Part shown: piece after piece, positions 1 through 6,898 of the stretch
How the letters are laid out: every line of letters starts with the position of its first letter
How positions within the stretch are numbered: the stretch's first letter is position 1
From: an uncultured Clostridium sp.
GTDB taxonomy: Bacteria; Bacillota; Clostridia; TANB77; CAG-508
NCBI GenBank assembly: GCA_900553405.1
Contig: USDF01000004.1
Location: 1-48,015 of the forward strand
Direction: 5' to 3'
Length of the DNA stretch: 48,015 nucleotides
The notes under the pieces: model-generated
Database searches by the model: none
What the model was told of the DNA's origin: nothing
What the model saw: the letters and a program-made list of their open reading frames with translations, nothing else
Translations under genes and position numbers: made by a program

Positions 1-169
1 CTATTCCATTTTCTCCTAATACTAAACTTATACTTACTCCTGCTAATATTATTAGCACTATTACTGTTACTACTAATGCTATTAATGTTATTCCTTTTGT
101 ATTTCTTTGCATTATTATGTTTTTCTCTTTATTTAAGTTTTTTCTTTCACTTTTTTCTTGTTTTTTCAT
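1..169 (-). CDS. Type IV pilin-like / pseudopilin protein, N-terminal part (3' end outside window)
   Basis: The 56 visible codons begin at an ATG at 167-169, which follows a good AAAGGAGG ribosome binding site about 11 nt upstream. A charged leader of about 26 residues ends in the motif KGITLIALVV and continues as one hydrophobic helix (VTVIVLIILAGVSI), then LGENGI. This is the class III signal peptide layout of prepilins: a prepilin peptidase would cut after the Gly and methylate the next residue. The usual Glu at mature position 5 is Ala, as is common in clostridial pilin-like proteins starting GITLIALV. The product probably sits in the membrane or is assembled into a pilus or pseudopilus. 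An internal ATG at 110-112 is an alternative start with a weaker ribosome binding site. The C-terminal half, which would define the subtype, is missing. I am confident of the fold class and not of the role. Confidence 0.72.
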   Translation of the reverse strand, partial: MKKQEKSERKNLNKEKNIIMQRNTKGITLIALVVTVIVLIILAGVSISLVLGENGI

Positions 170-617
170 TTTACTTTATCCTCCTTTGTATATTTCACGT
201 TTACATTTATTTTCTGCTTTTCCTTTTGTTTTATTCTTCCATATTTATCTTCTACAGAAATTTATCATACTATGATAAATTTCCTCGAATATAAAAATTA
301 TGCAATTCAACTTTTAGACATAAAATTATATCATTCTATACCTTTCAATAATTTCTTTCTAAAACTTAAATAATATTTTTCAATGTACAATTTTATGTTT
401 ATTAGTTGTTACTATCTTTTACAAAATTATTTTAACAATACTTTACTTGTTAGTCAATACTTTTTTCTATTTTTCTTTCATATGTTACATAAATTTCAAC
501 ACATGGCATATTTTTTATTTATTTCTACTTTTTTCGACAAAATATTGTATTTTACATTAATTATATGATATATTATTTTTATATTTATTATAATAATTCA
601 AAAGGAGGTTTTACATT
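170..617. other. AT-rich intergenic region
   Basis: No convincing gene is seen on either strand; the short open frames on the plus strand are low-complexity T-rich translations without ribosome binding sites. The stretch contains the pilin-like gene's leader, with a conserved element at 239-296 and a perfect inverted repeat (AAATTTATCAT at 258-268, ATGATAAATTT at 272-282). A TATAAT at 325-330 on the minus strand could be a -10 box, but no good -35 lies 17 nt away. The right part should hold the promoter of the gene at 618; I see only weak AT-rich candidates near 547-575. Confidence 0.5.
239..296 (-). promoter_or_regulatory. Conserved leader element, copy 1 (upstream of pilin-like gene)
   Basis: This segment aligns with 8334-8390 in the glyS leader: 38 of 42 positions match outside a central 15-16-nt part. 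In the transcribed direction it begins near TATTCGAGG and ends with TAGAAGATAAATATGG. It contains an 11-bp perfect inverted repeat with a 3-nt loop. It lies about 70-130 nt upstream of the pilin-like start codon, so it is either a conserved RNA leader motif, a protein operator, or a short dispersed repeat. Function unknown. Confidence 0.45.
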
Positions 618-821
618 ATGAAATCAAAAGCACTAAAAATCAAACAATCACTTTTTGAATTTGTAGAAGAGCACCCTGAGCTCACTATTTCTACTGATGC
701 TAACGGAAATTTAATTGTAATTTTTCCTGAAGATGCTGAAAACGCATCATATACTAATTTTTTAGGAAATGTTTATATTAATTATAATTATCATGGCACC
801 CCAGTTAAATTTCCAAACTAA
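618..821 (+). CDS. Small hypothetical protein, 67 aa
   Basis: The ATG follows an AAAGGAGG ribosome binding site 8 nt away, in the same leader context (AAAGGAGGTTTTACA) as the gene at 5743, and a strong palindromic terminator follows immediately. The product is soluble, acidic in its first half (FEFVEEHPEL) and rich in Asn, Tyr and Phe in its second half, with no signal peptide or membrane segment. I do not recognise a family. It faces the SCIFF peptide gene tail to tail and shares its terminator. The strong start signal and terminator make it very likely a real gene; its function is unknown. Confidence 0.7.
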   Translation: MKSKALKIKQSLFEFVEEHPELTISTDANGNLIVIFPEDAENASYTNFLGNVYINYNYHGTPVKFPN

Positions 822-857
822 GAAAAACGCAAGAAAATTTTCTTGCGTTTTTCTTAG
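818..857. terminator. Bidirectional intrinsic terminator, 40-bp perfect palindrome
   Basis: Two 20-nt arms (818-837 and 838-857) are perfectly complementary, with A-rich and T-rich outer parts and a CGCAAG/CTTGCG core. It stands between the convergent gene at 618 and the SCIFF gene, so it can end transcripts from both sides. Confidence 0.85.
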
Positions 858-860
858 TTC

Positions 861-1007
861 CTACTTTTTAGTCTGCTCGCACGTCTGGTTCCCAACCGTG
901 CATGAAGTTTTGCATGCAGACTGACAAGAAGTTTGGCATTCGCCACATCCACCTTTTTTCATGGATTCTTTGAGATTTCTTGTTGTTAAAGTCTTAATTC
1001 TCTTCAT
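861..1007 (-). CDS. scfA: SCIFF ranthipeptide precursor (six cysteines in forty-five), 48 aa
   Basis: The 48-residue frame starts at ATG 1005-1007 with an AAGGAG site about 9 nt upstream and ends TAG at 861-863. The N-terminal leader begins MKRIKTLTTRNLKESMKKGG. The core has the spaced cysteines C-x2-C-x3-C-x3-C-x3-C-x6-C with the motifs GGCGECQTSCQSACKTSC and TVGNQTC. This is the hallmark of SCIFF, a precursor found almost universally in Clostridia and converted to a thioether (ranthipeptide) product by a radical SAM enzyme. A promoter lies upstream (TTTACT, 17 nt, TATACT). Unusually, the radical SAM maturase normally next to it is absent: a terminator and a convergent unrelated gene follow. 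The peptide identity is very secure; what the mature product does is not established. Confidence 0.95.
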   Translation of the reverse strand: MKRIKTLTTRNLKESMKKGGCGECQTSCQSACKTSCTVGNQTCEQTKK

Positions 1008-1054
1008 GTCTTTCTCTCCTTCTTTTTGAAACAATTTTAATTAGTTACTATATT

Positions 1055-1083
1055 AGTATACAACATTTTTTCTAAATAGTAAA
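1055..1083 (-). promoter_or_regulatory. Sigma-A-type promoter for the SCIFF gene
   Basis: On the minus strand a TTTACT (1078-1083) is followed after exactly 17 nt by TATACT (1055-1060), about 50 nt before the SCIFF start codon. Confidence 0.65.
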
Positions 1084-1101
1084 GAAAAAATACCTCTTCA
1101 T

Positions 1102-1929
1102 TTATGAATTGGTATTTCTTGTTATCTCTCTTTCTTTTTGTAGCAGTACTTTCATTCTACTTTTAGCATCTACTTTACTTGTATGCTCAAAATTTTCAAA
1201 TCTATTTGGATTAGTATCATATACTAATTTTATATTTGGCATACATTTCTTTTTAGAAAACATATTTGAAAATAAAGAAGATATTTTACCTTTTATTTTA
1301 TCGAAAACTGTTTCTTCTATTTTCATTAGAGCAACTATTTTTCTTTCTGAAAATACTTTTAATCCATTATTATCTGTCACTACATAATATTCATCATATT
1401 GTTCCATTTTGGCTACATTTCCATCTTCTAATTTACTACAAATAGCTTCAACCATATCTTGTCTGCTAAATTTTCTTGGTTCATATTTTATAACCTTTTC
1501 AGGATTATTTTCATTTACACCAAATAAGCACACAAATTTATTATCATATGTACAAATTTTATCTATATAATTATCTAGTTCTTCAAAATGAGAACCAATA
1601 GTAGTTATTTCTAACTTTTCAATTTCAAAATTTTCAAATTTTACTAAGTCTGGGCATACTACTTCTAATAAGATTTTTGATCTTATTTTGTCAAACTTTG
1701 CATCACAAAAAAGCTTATCTTCTAAAGAGTTTTCAATATATTTTAAATAATTATTATCAACTTTATCTTCTGAAACAGCCTTTTTTACATTTTCATGTAA
1801 TTCAACTGCATCTGACATTTTTTTTATTTTAGACAAAATATTATCAAATTCCTCTTTTCTAGCTTTTCTTATAGATTCTTCACTATTTAATTCTACATCC
1901 TTAGTTTTTGTGTCTTTTTCTTCGTTCAT
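1102..1929 (-). CDS. Hypothetical protein, 275 aa
   Basis: The ATG is preceded by an AAGGGTG ribosome binding site. The protein is soluble and highly charged, with a Lys/Glu-rich N-terminal 60 residues likely to be helical, a mixed middle region (about 80-200), and a basic C-terminal tail. A hydrophobic-basic patch around residues 215-230 (KIKGKISSLFSNMFSKKK) might associate with a membrane. No signal peptide, metal site or nucleotide-binding motif is visible, and I do not recognise a family. The gene stands alone between its own regulatory region and the SCIFF gene. Its upstream region carries four copies of a GTTACW-like hexamer at an exact 11-nt period (1989-2027), which suggests control by an OmpR/PhoB-family response regulator. 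Confidence 0.6.
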   Translation of the reverse strand: MNEEKDTKTKDVELNSEESIRKARKEEFDNILSKIKKMSDAVELHENVKKAVSEDKVDNNYLKYIENSLEDKLFCDAKFDKIRSKILLEVVCPDLVKFENFEIEKLEITTIGSHFEELDNYIDKICTYDNKFVCLFGVNENNPEKVIKYEPRKFSRQDMVEAICSKLEDGNVAKMEQYDEYYVVTDNNGLKVFSERKIVALMKIEETVFDKIKGKISSLFSNMFSKKKCMPNIKLVYDTNPNRFENFEHTSKVDAKSRMKVLLQKEREITRNTNS

Positions 1930-1988
1930 TTTTTCACCCTTTTAATTAAATTGCTTTATTATTATAGCACTAAACATATAAAAAGTGT

Positions 1989-2027
1989 GTTACTATTTAG
2001 TTACTTTTACGTTACAATTATATTACA
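1989..2027 (-). promoter_or_regulatory. Four direct repeats with 11-nt period, WalR/PhoP-like box
   Basis: Hexamers start at 1989 (GTTACT), 2000 (GTTACT), 2011 (GTTACA) and 2022 (ATTACA), each separated by 5 nt. Read on the minus strand, the distal pair is TGTAAT-N5-TGTAAC, which fits the WalR consensus TGTWAH-N5-TGTWAH; PhoP boxes have a similar layout. The array ends 60 nt upstream of the start of the 275-aa gene and overlaps or adjoins its likely promoter (TATAAT near 1960). The exact spacing is seen directly; the regulator is inferred. Confidence 0.55.
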
Positions 2028-2031
2028 AGTC

Positions 2032-2099
2032 AAAATAAAAAGAAGCTATTATTGAAGTAAATGATATAATATTCACTTCATTTTTCTTCTTTTTATTTT
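2032..2099 (-). terminator. Intrinsic terminator after the DUF5662 gene
   Basis: Complementary arms AAAATAAAAAGAAG (2032-2045) and CTTCTTTTTATTTT (2086-2099) enclose a second pair TGAAGT/ACTTCA (2053-2058 and 2074-2079). It lies just downstream of the gene ending at 2117. Confidence 0.6.
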
Positions 2100-2116
2100 T
2101 CTACATTATTTACAAC

Positions 2117-2668
2117 CTATTTATTACTATCAAATATAATCTCGTTATAAACTTTTCTTAAATTTTTCTTTTTTATAACTGGATTTATTCCTTTTTCACT
2201 TACTTGTTTAAATATTTCTTTAGCAAATTTATTTATTTTTGGATTTACTCTCTTTTTACTTTCTACTTTTGTCCAATATTCTAATTGTGTACTATTAGTC
2301 CATTTTTTGCCATTATAAACCATTCCTGCTGCTAAATTATCACATATCATTTCAACAGCATATTTATATGGCATTACTGGTGTTTTTTCAATAGTTGCAT
2401 AATCATACCAATATTCATGGTGATGTTTGTTTCTGCCTTTATGATGAAGCCATGCTTCTGAATATCCATTTATTTTTCTACATGCATGTATTGGACTAAA
2501 TTTTCCTGTATAGTATTTAGCAGATTCCCAAAATTCTGTCGGACTATATTTTGACCAATCATGCATAAAGCCTCTCCATGGTTCCCCTGCTTTACAACAT
2601 AATTTAAATACTATCCATTTATGTTTTGTTATTGTTCCAAAATGTTTTACTGCATTTATTAATATCAC
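2117..2668 (-). CDS. DUF5662 family protein, 183 aa
   Basis: The start is GTG at 2666-2668, with an AAGGGGAG ribosome binding site 8 nt upstream. The motifs match the DUF5662 family as I know it: HKWIVFKLCC, GFMHDWSKYSPTEFWES, GYSEAWLHHKGRNKHHHEYW, and a later MICDNLAAGMVY. The many conserved His, Asp and Trp residues, in HD-like spacing, suggest a metal-dependent fold, but no activity is established and I do not infer one. The last 40 residues are basic. The family is common in clostridial and phage genomes. It stands alone between ppdK and the 275-aa gene, with its own terminator downstream. Confidence 0.8.
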   Translation of the reverse strand: MILINAVKHFGTITKHKWIVFKLCCKAGEPWRGFMHDWSKYSPTEFWESAKYYTGKFSPIHACRKINGYSEAWLHHKGRNKHHHEYWYDYATIEKTPVMPYKYAVEMICDNLAAGMVYNGKKWTNSTQLEYWTKVESKKRVNPKINKFAKEIFKQVSEKGINPVIKKKNLRKVYNEIIFDSNK

Positions 2669-2837
2669 TTCTATCTCCCCTTATCTACTGCTCTTTTATT
2701 ATATATTATTTATATTTTTTGTCAAGAATTGAATTAAATACTCCAAAAGTTACAGATTGGCCTTTTGAATTTTTAGTTATTCGAGCTGAAAACAAGTTAC
2801 GAATAAAATATTCAGAGGAGAGTCCTCATGGAGTAGC

Positions 2838-2870
2838 AAAAAATCGCCTACTTTAAAGTAAGCGATTTTT
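2838..2870 (-). terminator. Intrinsic terminator of ppdK
   Basis: AAAATCGCCTACTTT pairs with AAAGTAAGCGATTTTT with one mismatch, flanked by A/T runs, directly downstream of the ppdK stop. Confidence 0.75.
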
Positions 2871-2888
2871 ATAATTTTTATTTAATTC

Positions 2889-5525
2889 CTATCTATTAGG
2901 ATTTTTGATTGCAGCTTGTGCAGCAGCTAATCTTGCGATTGGAACTCTGAATGGTGAGCATGATACATATGTTAATCCAACATTATGGCAGAATTCTACA
3001 CTTGATGGATCTCCACCATGTTCTCCACAAATTCCTAATTTGATATTTGGTCTTACTGATTTTCCTTTTTCAGCAGCCATTTTTACTAATTGTCCAACAC
3101 CAACTTGATCAAGTCTTGCAAATGGATCTTGTTCATAAATTTTGTTTGCATAGTAAGCTCCTAAGAATTTACCAGCGTCATCTCTTGAGAAACCAAATGT
3201 CATTTGTGTTAAGTCATTTGTTCCAAATGAGAAGAATTCAGCTTCTTTAGCAATTTGATCAGCTGTTAATGCTGCTCTTGGTATTTCAATCATTGTACCA
3301 ATATGGTATTCCATATCAGAACCTTTTTCTTTCTTAACTAATTCAGCTGTTTCAACAACTATATCTTTAACAAATTTTAATTCTTTTACTTCTCCAACTA
3401 ATGGAATCATAATTTCAGGAACTATGTCGTATCCATCTTCTGCTTTTACTTCAATAGCAGCTTCCATTAATGCTCTAGTTTGCATTTTAGCTATTTCTGG
3501 ATAAGTTACAGCTAGACGGCATCCTCTGTGTCCCATCATTGGGTTGAATTCATGTAATTCAGCACATTTAGCAGTTAAGTGTTCTACTGTAACACCCATA
3601 TCCTTAGCTAATGCTGCAATATCAGCTTCTTCTTTTGGTAAGAATTCATGTAGAGGTGGATCTAAATAACGTACTGTCATTGGTAATCCTTTTAATTCTT
3701 TGTACATAGCTTTGAAGTCACCTTTTTGGAAAGGAATTAATAAAGCTAATGCTTTTTCTCTTTCTTCAACAGTTTCAGATAATATCATTTTTCTGATAGC
3801 AAATATTCTTTCTTCTTCAAAGAACATATGCTCTGTTCTACATAATCCAATACCTTCAGCTCCTAATTCGATAGCTTTTTTAGTATCTCTTGGAGTATCA
3901 GCGTTTGTTCTAACACCTAATTTTCTATATTTGTCTGCCCATTCCATAACACGACCAAATTCACCAGCGATTGTAGCATCAACTGTTGGAATTGCTCCGT
4001 CATAGATATTTCCTGTTGTTCCATCTATTGAGATTATATCTCCTTCATGATATGTTTTTCCAGCTAATGTGAATTTTTTATTTTCTTCATCCATTATAAT
4101 GTCTCCACATCCTGAAACGCAACATGTACCCATACCACGAGCAACAACTGCAGCATGTGATGTCATACCACCACGTACTGTTAATATACCTTGTGCAGCT
4201 TTCATACCTGTAATATCTTCTGGTGATGTTTCAAGTCTTACTAATACAACTTTTTCACCTTTTCCACCGATACCTTGAACTTCAGCATCTTCAGCTGTGA
4301 ATACTATTTTACCACAAGCAGCTCCAGGAGAAGCACCTAAACCTCTTCCAGCAACTTGAGCTTCTTTTAATGCTTTTGTATCAAATTGTGGGTGTAATAA
4401 TGTATCTAAGTTACGAGGATCTATCATTAATACAGCTTCTTGTTCTGTACGCATTCCTTCGTCAACTAAATCACAAGCTATTTTTAAAGCAGCTTGAGCT
4501 GTTCTTTTACCATTTCTTGTTTGTAACATATATAATTTACCATGTTCAACAGTGAATTCCATATCTTGCATATCACGATAGTGATTTTCAAGTGTTTGGC
4601 ATACTTTTTTGAATTCTTCGAATGCTTCTGGGAATTTGTTAGCCATTTCTGTAATTTTCATAGGTGTACGAACACCAGCAACAACGTCTTCACCTTGTGC
4701 ATTTGTTAAGAATTCTCCAAATAGACCTTTTTCTCCTGTAGCTGGGTCACGAGTAAATGCAACACCTGTACCACAGTCATCTCCCATGTTACCAAATGCC
4801 ATAGATTGAACGTTAACAGCTGTTCCCCAAGAATAAGGAATGTCGTTATCTCTTCTATAAACATTAGCACGTGGGTTATCCCATGATCTAAATACTGCTT
4901 TTATAGCTCCCATTAATTGTTCTTTTGGATCACTTGGAAAATCTTGTCCTATTTTTGATTTATATTCTGCTTTGAATTGGTTTGCTAATTCTTTTAAATC
5001 GTTAGCATCAAGTTCTATATCTTGTTTAACACCTTTCTTAGCTTTCATTTCGTCAATAAGTTGTTCAAAGTATTTTTTACCAACTTCCATAACAACATCT
5101 GAATACATTTGAATAAATCTACGATAGCAATCCCATGCCCAACGTGGATTGTTTGATTTTTCTGCTATTACATTAACAACGTCTTCGTTTAAACCTAAGT
5201 TTAAGATTGTATCCATCATACCAGGCATTGATGCTCTAGCACCTGATCTTACAGAAACTAATAATGGATTTTCTTTATCTCCAAATTTCTTTCCTGTAAT
5301 TTCTTCCATTTTACCAATGTACTCATTGATTTGTTTTTGAATTTCTTCATTAATTTCTCTACCATCTTCATAGTACTTTGTACATGCTTCAGTAGTGATT
5401 GTGAAACCTTGAGGAACTGGTAAACCTAAATTAGTCATTTCTGCTAAGTTAGCTCCTTTACCTCCTAAAAGTTCACGCATGTCTGCATTTCCTTCGCTAA
5501 AAAGGTATACATACTTTTGACTCAT
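2889..5525 (-). CDS. ppdK: Pyruvate, phosphate dikinase
   Basis: The enzyme interconverts ATP, phosphate and pyruvate with AMP, pyrophosphate and phosphoenolpyruvate, working with PPi-dependent glycolysis in anaerobes. At 878 residues it has the full family length. The N-terminal ATP-grasp domain (about 1-340) contains LGGKGANLAEM and SVRSGARASMPGMMDT. The swivelling phosphohistidine domain has GGMTSHAAVVARGMG with the catalytic His near residue 457. The C-terminal PEP/pyruvate barrel has GLCRTEHMFF and the GICGEHGGDP catalytic Cys motif near residue 833. The ATG follows an AGGAGG site. A promoter (TTTACA, 17 nt, TATAAT) lies about 100 nt upstream, and the leader carries a TATTCTAGGA motif shared with glyS and the pilin-like gene. 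It is monocistronic. Confidence 0.97.
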   Translation of the reverse strand: MSQKYVYLFSEGNADMRELLGGKGANLAEMTNLGLPVPQGFTITTEACTKYYEDGREINEEIQKQINEYIGKMEEITGKKFGDKENPLLVSVRSGARASMPGMMDTILNLGLNEDVVNVIAEKSNNPRWAWDCYRRFIQMYSDVVMEVGKKYFEQLIDEMKAKKGVKQDIELDANDLKELANQFKAEYKSKIGQDFPSDPKEQLMGAIKAVFRSWDNPRANVYRRDNDIPYSWGTAVNVQSMAFGNMGDDCGTGVAFTRDPATGEKGLFGEFLTNAQGEDVVAGVRTPMKITEMANKFPEAFEEFKKVCQTLENHYRDMQDMEFTVEHGKLYMLQTRNGKRTAQAALKIACDLVDEGMRTEQEAVLMIDPRNLDTLLHPQFDTKALKEAQVAGRGLGASPGAACGKIVFTAEDAEVQGIGGKGEKVVLVRLETSPEDITGMKAAQGILTVRGGMTSHAAVVARGMGTCCVSGCGDIIMDEENKKFTLAGKTYHEGDIISIDGTTGNIYDGAIPTVDATIAGEFGRVMEWADKYRKLGVRTNADTPRDTKKAIELGAEGIGLCRTEHMFFEEERIFAIRKMILSETVEEREKALALLIPFQKGDFKAMYKELKGLPMTVRYLDPPLHEFLPKEEADIAALAKDMGVTVEHLTAKCAELHEFNPMMGHRGCRLAVTYPEIAKMQTRALMEAAIEVKAEDGYDIVPEIMIPLVGEVKELKFVKDIVVETAELVKKEKGSDMEYHIGTMIEIPRAALTADQIAKEAEFFSFGTNDLTQMTFGFSRDDAGKFLGAYYANKIYEQDPFARLDQVGVGQLVKMAAEKGKSVRPNIKLGICGEHGGDPSSVEFCHNVGLTYVSCSPFRVPIARLAAAQAAIKNPNR

Positions 5526-5586
5526 AAAAAAACCTCCTTGTTTTCTATCTGTCTTAACTATATAAAAATTGTTAAAACTTTTACTT

Positions 5587-5605
5587 TATGATTGTCCTAG
5601 AATAC
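5587..5605 (-). promoter_or_regulatory. Leader motif TATTCTAGGA...ATCATA upstream of ppdK (partial copy)
   Basis: On the minus strand GTATTCTAGGACAATCATA matches the first part of the elements upstream of glyS and the pilin-like gene, except for a short gap. It lies 18 nt downstream of the ppdK -10 box, inside the 5' untranslated region. Confidence 0.35.
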
Positions 5606-5623
5606 TTTCCCCAGAACGAACTT

Positions 5624-5652
5624 ATTATATACATAAATTGCTTAATTGTAAA
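5624..5652 (-). promoter_or_regulatory. Sigma-A-type promoter of ppdK
   Basis: TTTACA (5647-5652), a 17-nt spacer and a perfect TATAAT (5624-5629) on the minus strand, about 100 nt before the ppdK start. Confidence 0.75.
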
Positions 5653-5682
5653 GGGTTTTTAGGAATTTTTTTAATGTTTTTA

Positions 5683-5711
5683 TTTACTTTATTTTTCTTT
5701 TGATGTATAAT
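5683..5711 (+). promoter_or_regulatory. Sigma-A-type promoter of the 5743 gene
   Basis: TTTACT (5683-5688), a 17-nt spacer and TATAAT (5706-5711) on the plus strand, followed by the AAAGGAGG site and start codon. It is back to back with the ppdK promoter. Confidence 0.75.
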
Positions 5712-5742
5712 TAACATAAATCATTTAAAGGAGGTTTTACAG

Positions 5743-6108
5743 TTGGCAAAAAAATCAACACAAGCACGGTTAACAATTCCAAAAGATATTTGGGATATAT
5801 CTAAATTTGATGATTATGATAGAAACAGCTTCGGCTTTTTTATATCAAATGATTCAAGAGTTGTTATTGCAAACATTTTGGTTGGTAAAAATTTAAATTA
5901 CGAATTTTTAGGTAGCTGCTCGTTTGATGCAAAGCACCGGTTCTTTGTTCCAAAAAACGTAGATGTTTATTTTGGTTCTGGTGATATTTACTATTTTACT
6001 TCTTCCTTAAAAAATTCTATTGTTTATTTTTACAAAACCAGCAATGATTCTTTGTCAAAACTCCAAAATTATCATTTAAACCTTTTAATTGATAGTTTAG
6101 AAGTGTAA
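5743..6108 (+). CDS. Small protein with two AbrB/MraZ-like strand motifs, 121 aa
   Basis: Translation starts at TTG 5743-5745, placed by the AAAGGAGG site 9 nt upstream; no ATG fits. Two similar segments are visible: QARLTIPKDIW followed by a Val/Ile strand (residues 7-45), and DAKHRFFVPKNVDVYFGSGD followed by IYYFTS and IVYFYK (about 63-100). Both resemble the swapped-hairpin motif of SpoVT/AbrB and MraZ proteins (grhxIPkxhr), so a DNA-binding regulator is possible. The match is weak, and this is inference from pattern only. It is monocistronic with its own promoter and a perfect terminator, divergent from ppdK. Its ribosome binding context is nearly identical to that of the gene at 618. Confidence 0.6.
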   Translation: MAKKSTQARLTIPKDIWDISKFDDYDRNSFGFFISNDSRVVIANILVGKNLNYEFLGSCSFDAKHRFFVPKNVDVYFGSGDIYYFTSSLKNSIVYFYKTSNDSLSKLQNYHLNLLIDSLEV

Positions 6109-6111
6109 AGC

Positions 6112-6143
6112 AAAAGGGAAATTTCAAATTGAAATTTCCCTTT
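6112..6143. terminator. Bidirectional intrinsic terminator
   Basis: AAAGGGAAATTTC and GAAATTTCCCTTT are perfectly complementary around a 5-nt loop and are followed by TATTTTTT. It serves the 5743 gene and, read in reverse, the convergent ankyrin gene. Confidence 0.85.
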
Positions 6144-6160
6144 ATTTTTTCGCACATTAT

Positions 6161-6802
6161 TTAAAGTTCTGCTCCGGCTCCTATTAACAACTTAACTACT
6201 TCAGTATAACCTTTTTCTGTTGCACGTCTTATAGCAAAGTTGTTGTCTGCTTTTACATCTGCCCCTTCATCTATTAACAACTTTACTACTTCAACATGAC
6301 CATTTGCTGCTGCAAATTTTATAGCATAGTTGTCGTCCGCTTTTATATCTGCACCATTTTCTATTAACAACTTTACTACTTCAACATGACCATTTTCCGC
6401 CGCAAATTTTATAGCATAGTTGACACATGCTGTTACATCTGCTCCGGCTCCTATTAACAACTTTACTACTTCAACAAGACCATTTTTAGCTGCATATCTT
6501 ATAGCATAGTTGTACTTTGCTGTTACATCTGCTCCGGCTTCTATTAGCAGCCTTACAACTTCAGTATGACCATTTTCGGCTGCATATCTTATAGCATGGT
6601 TATCGTCTGCTGTCACATCCACTCCTGCTTGAATTAACAAACTAACTAATTTAGCATCATTATTTTTTACGGCCCAGTAGAAAGCTTCTTCCTTATTTAC
6701 TTTAAAATTTTTATCCAAACCAAAAATTTTTTTCAATAAGTCATAATTTTCCTCCAATGTAATATCAAATGATACTGTTACTAATGTTTTCCGCTCTTCC
6801 AT
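6161..6802 (-). CDS. Ankyrin-repeat protein, 213 aa
   Basis: After about 40 N-terminal residues the protein is built of consecutive 33-residue ankyrin repeats, each with the pattern NYAIRYAAENGHxEVVKLLIEAGADVTA. I count five full repeats plus partial caps at each end. Such solenoids bind proteins; no enzymatic domain, signal peptide or membrane segment is present, so a cytoplasmic partner-binding role is likely. Repeats 3 to 5 are nearly identical at the DNA level, suggesting recent duplication or homogenisation within the gene. The ATG has an AGGAG site upstream. The gene is flanked by terminators on both sides, so it is its own transcription unit. Confidence 0.88.
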   Translation of the reverse strand: MEERKTLVTVSFDITLEENYDLLKKIFGLDKNFKVNKEEAFYWAVKNNDAKLVSLLIQAGVDVTADDNHAIRYAAENGHTEVVRLLIEAGADVTAKYNYAIRYAAKNGLVEVVKLLIGAGADVTACVNYAIKFAAENGHVEVVKLLIENGADIKADDNYAIKFAAANGHVEVVKLLIDEGADVKADNNFAIRRATEKGYTEVVKLLIGAGAEL

Positions 6803-6840
6803 ATTTTTTCTCCTTTCTTATTCGGTATTTACCTAATTAA

Positions 6841-6873
6841 AAAAATAGACAACAATTTTATGTTGTCTATTAT
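6841..6873 (-). terminator. Intrinsic terminator of glyS
   Basis: ATAGACAACA (6845-6854) and TGTTGTCTAT (6861-6870) pair perfectly. In the minus direction the hairpin is followed by TTTTT, 30 nt past the glyS stop. Confidence 0.8.
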
Positions 6874-6898
6874 ATACGTTTTTATGTCAAGTGTCAAG

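Noticed and set aside
76..568. Several open frames on the plus strand at the left end
   Set aside because: They are T-rich low-complexity translations (mostly Phe, Leu, Tyr) without ribosome binding sites. The real gene there is on the minus strand (pilin-like).
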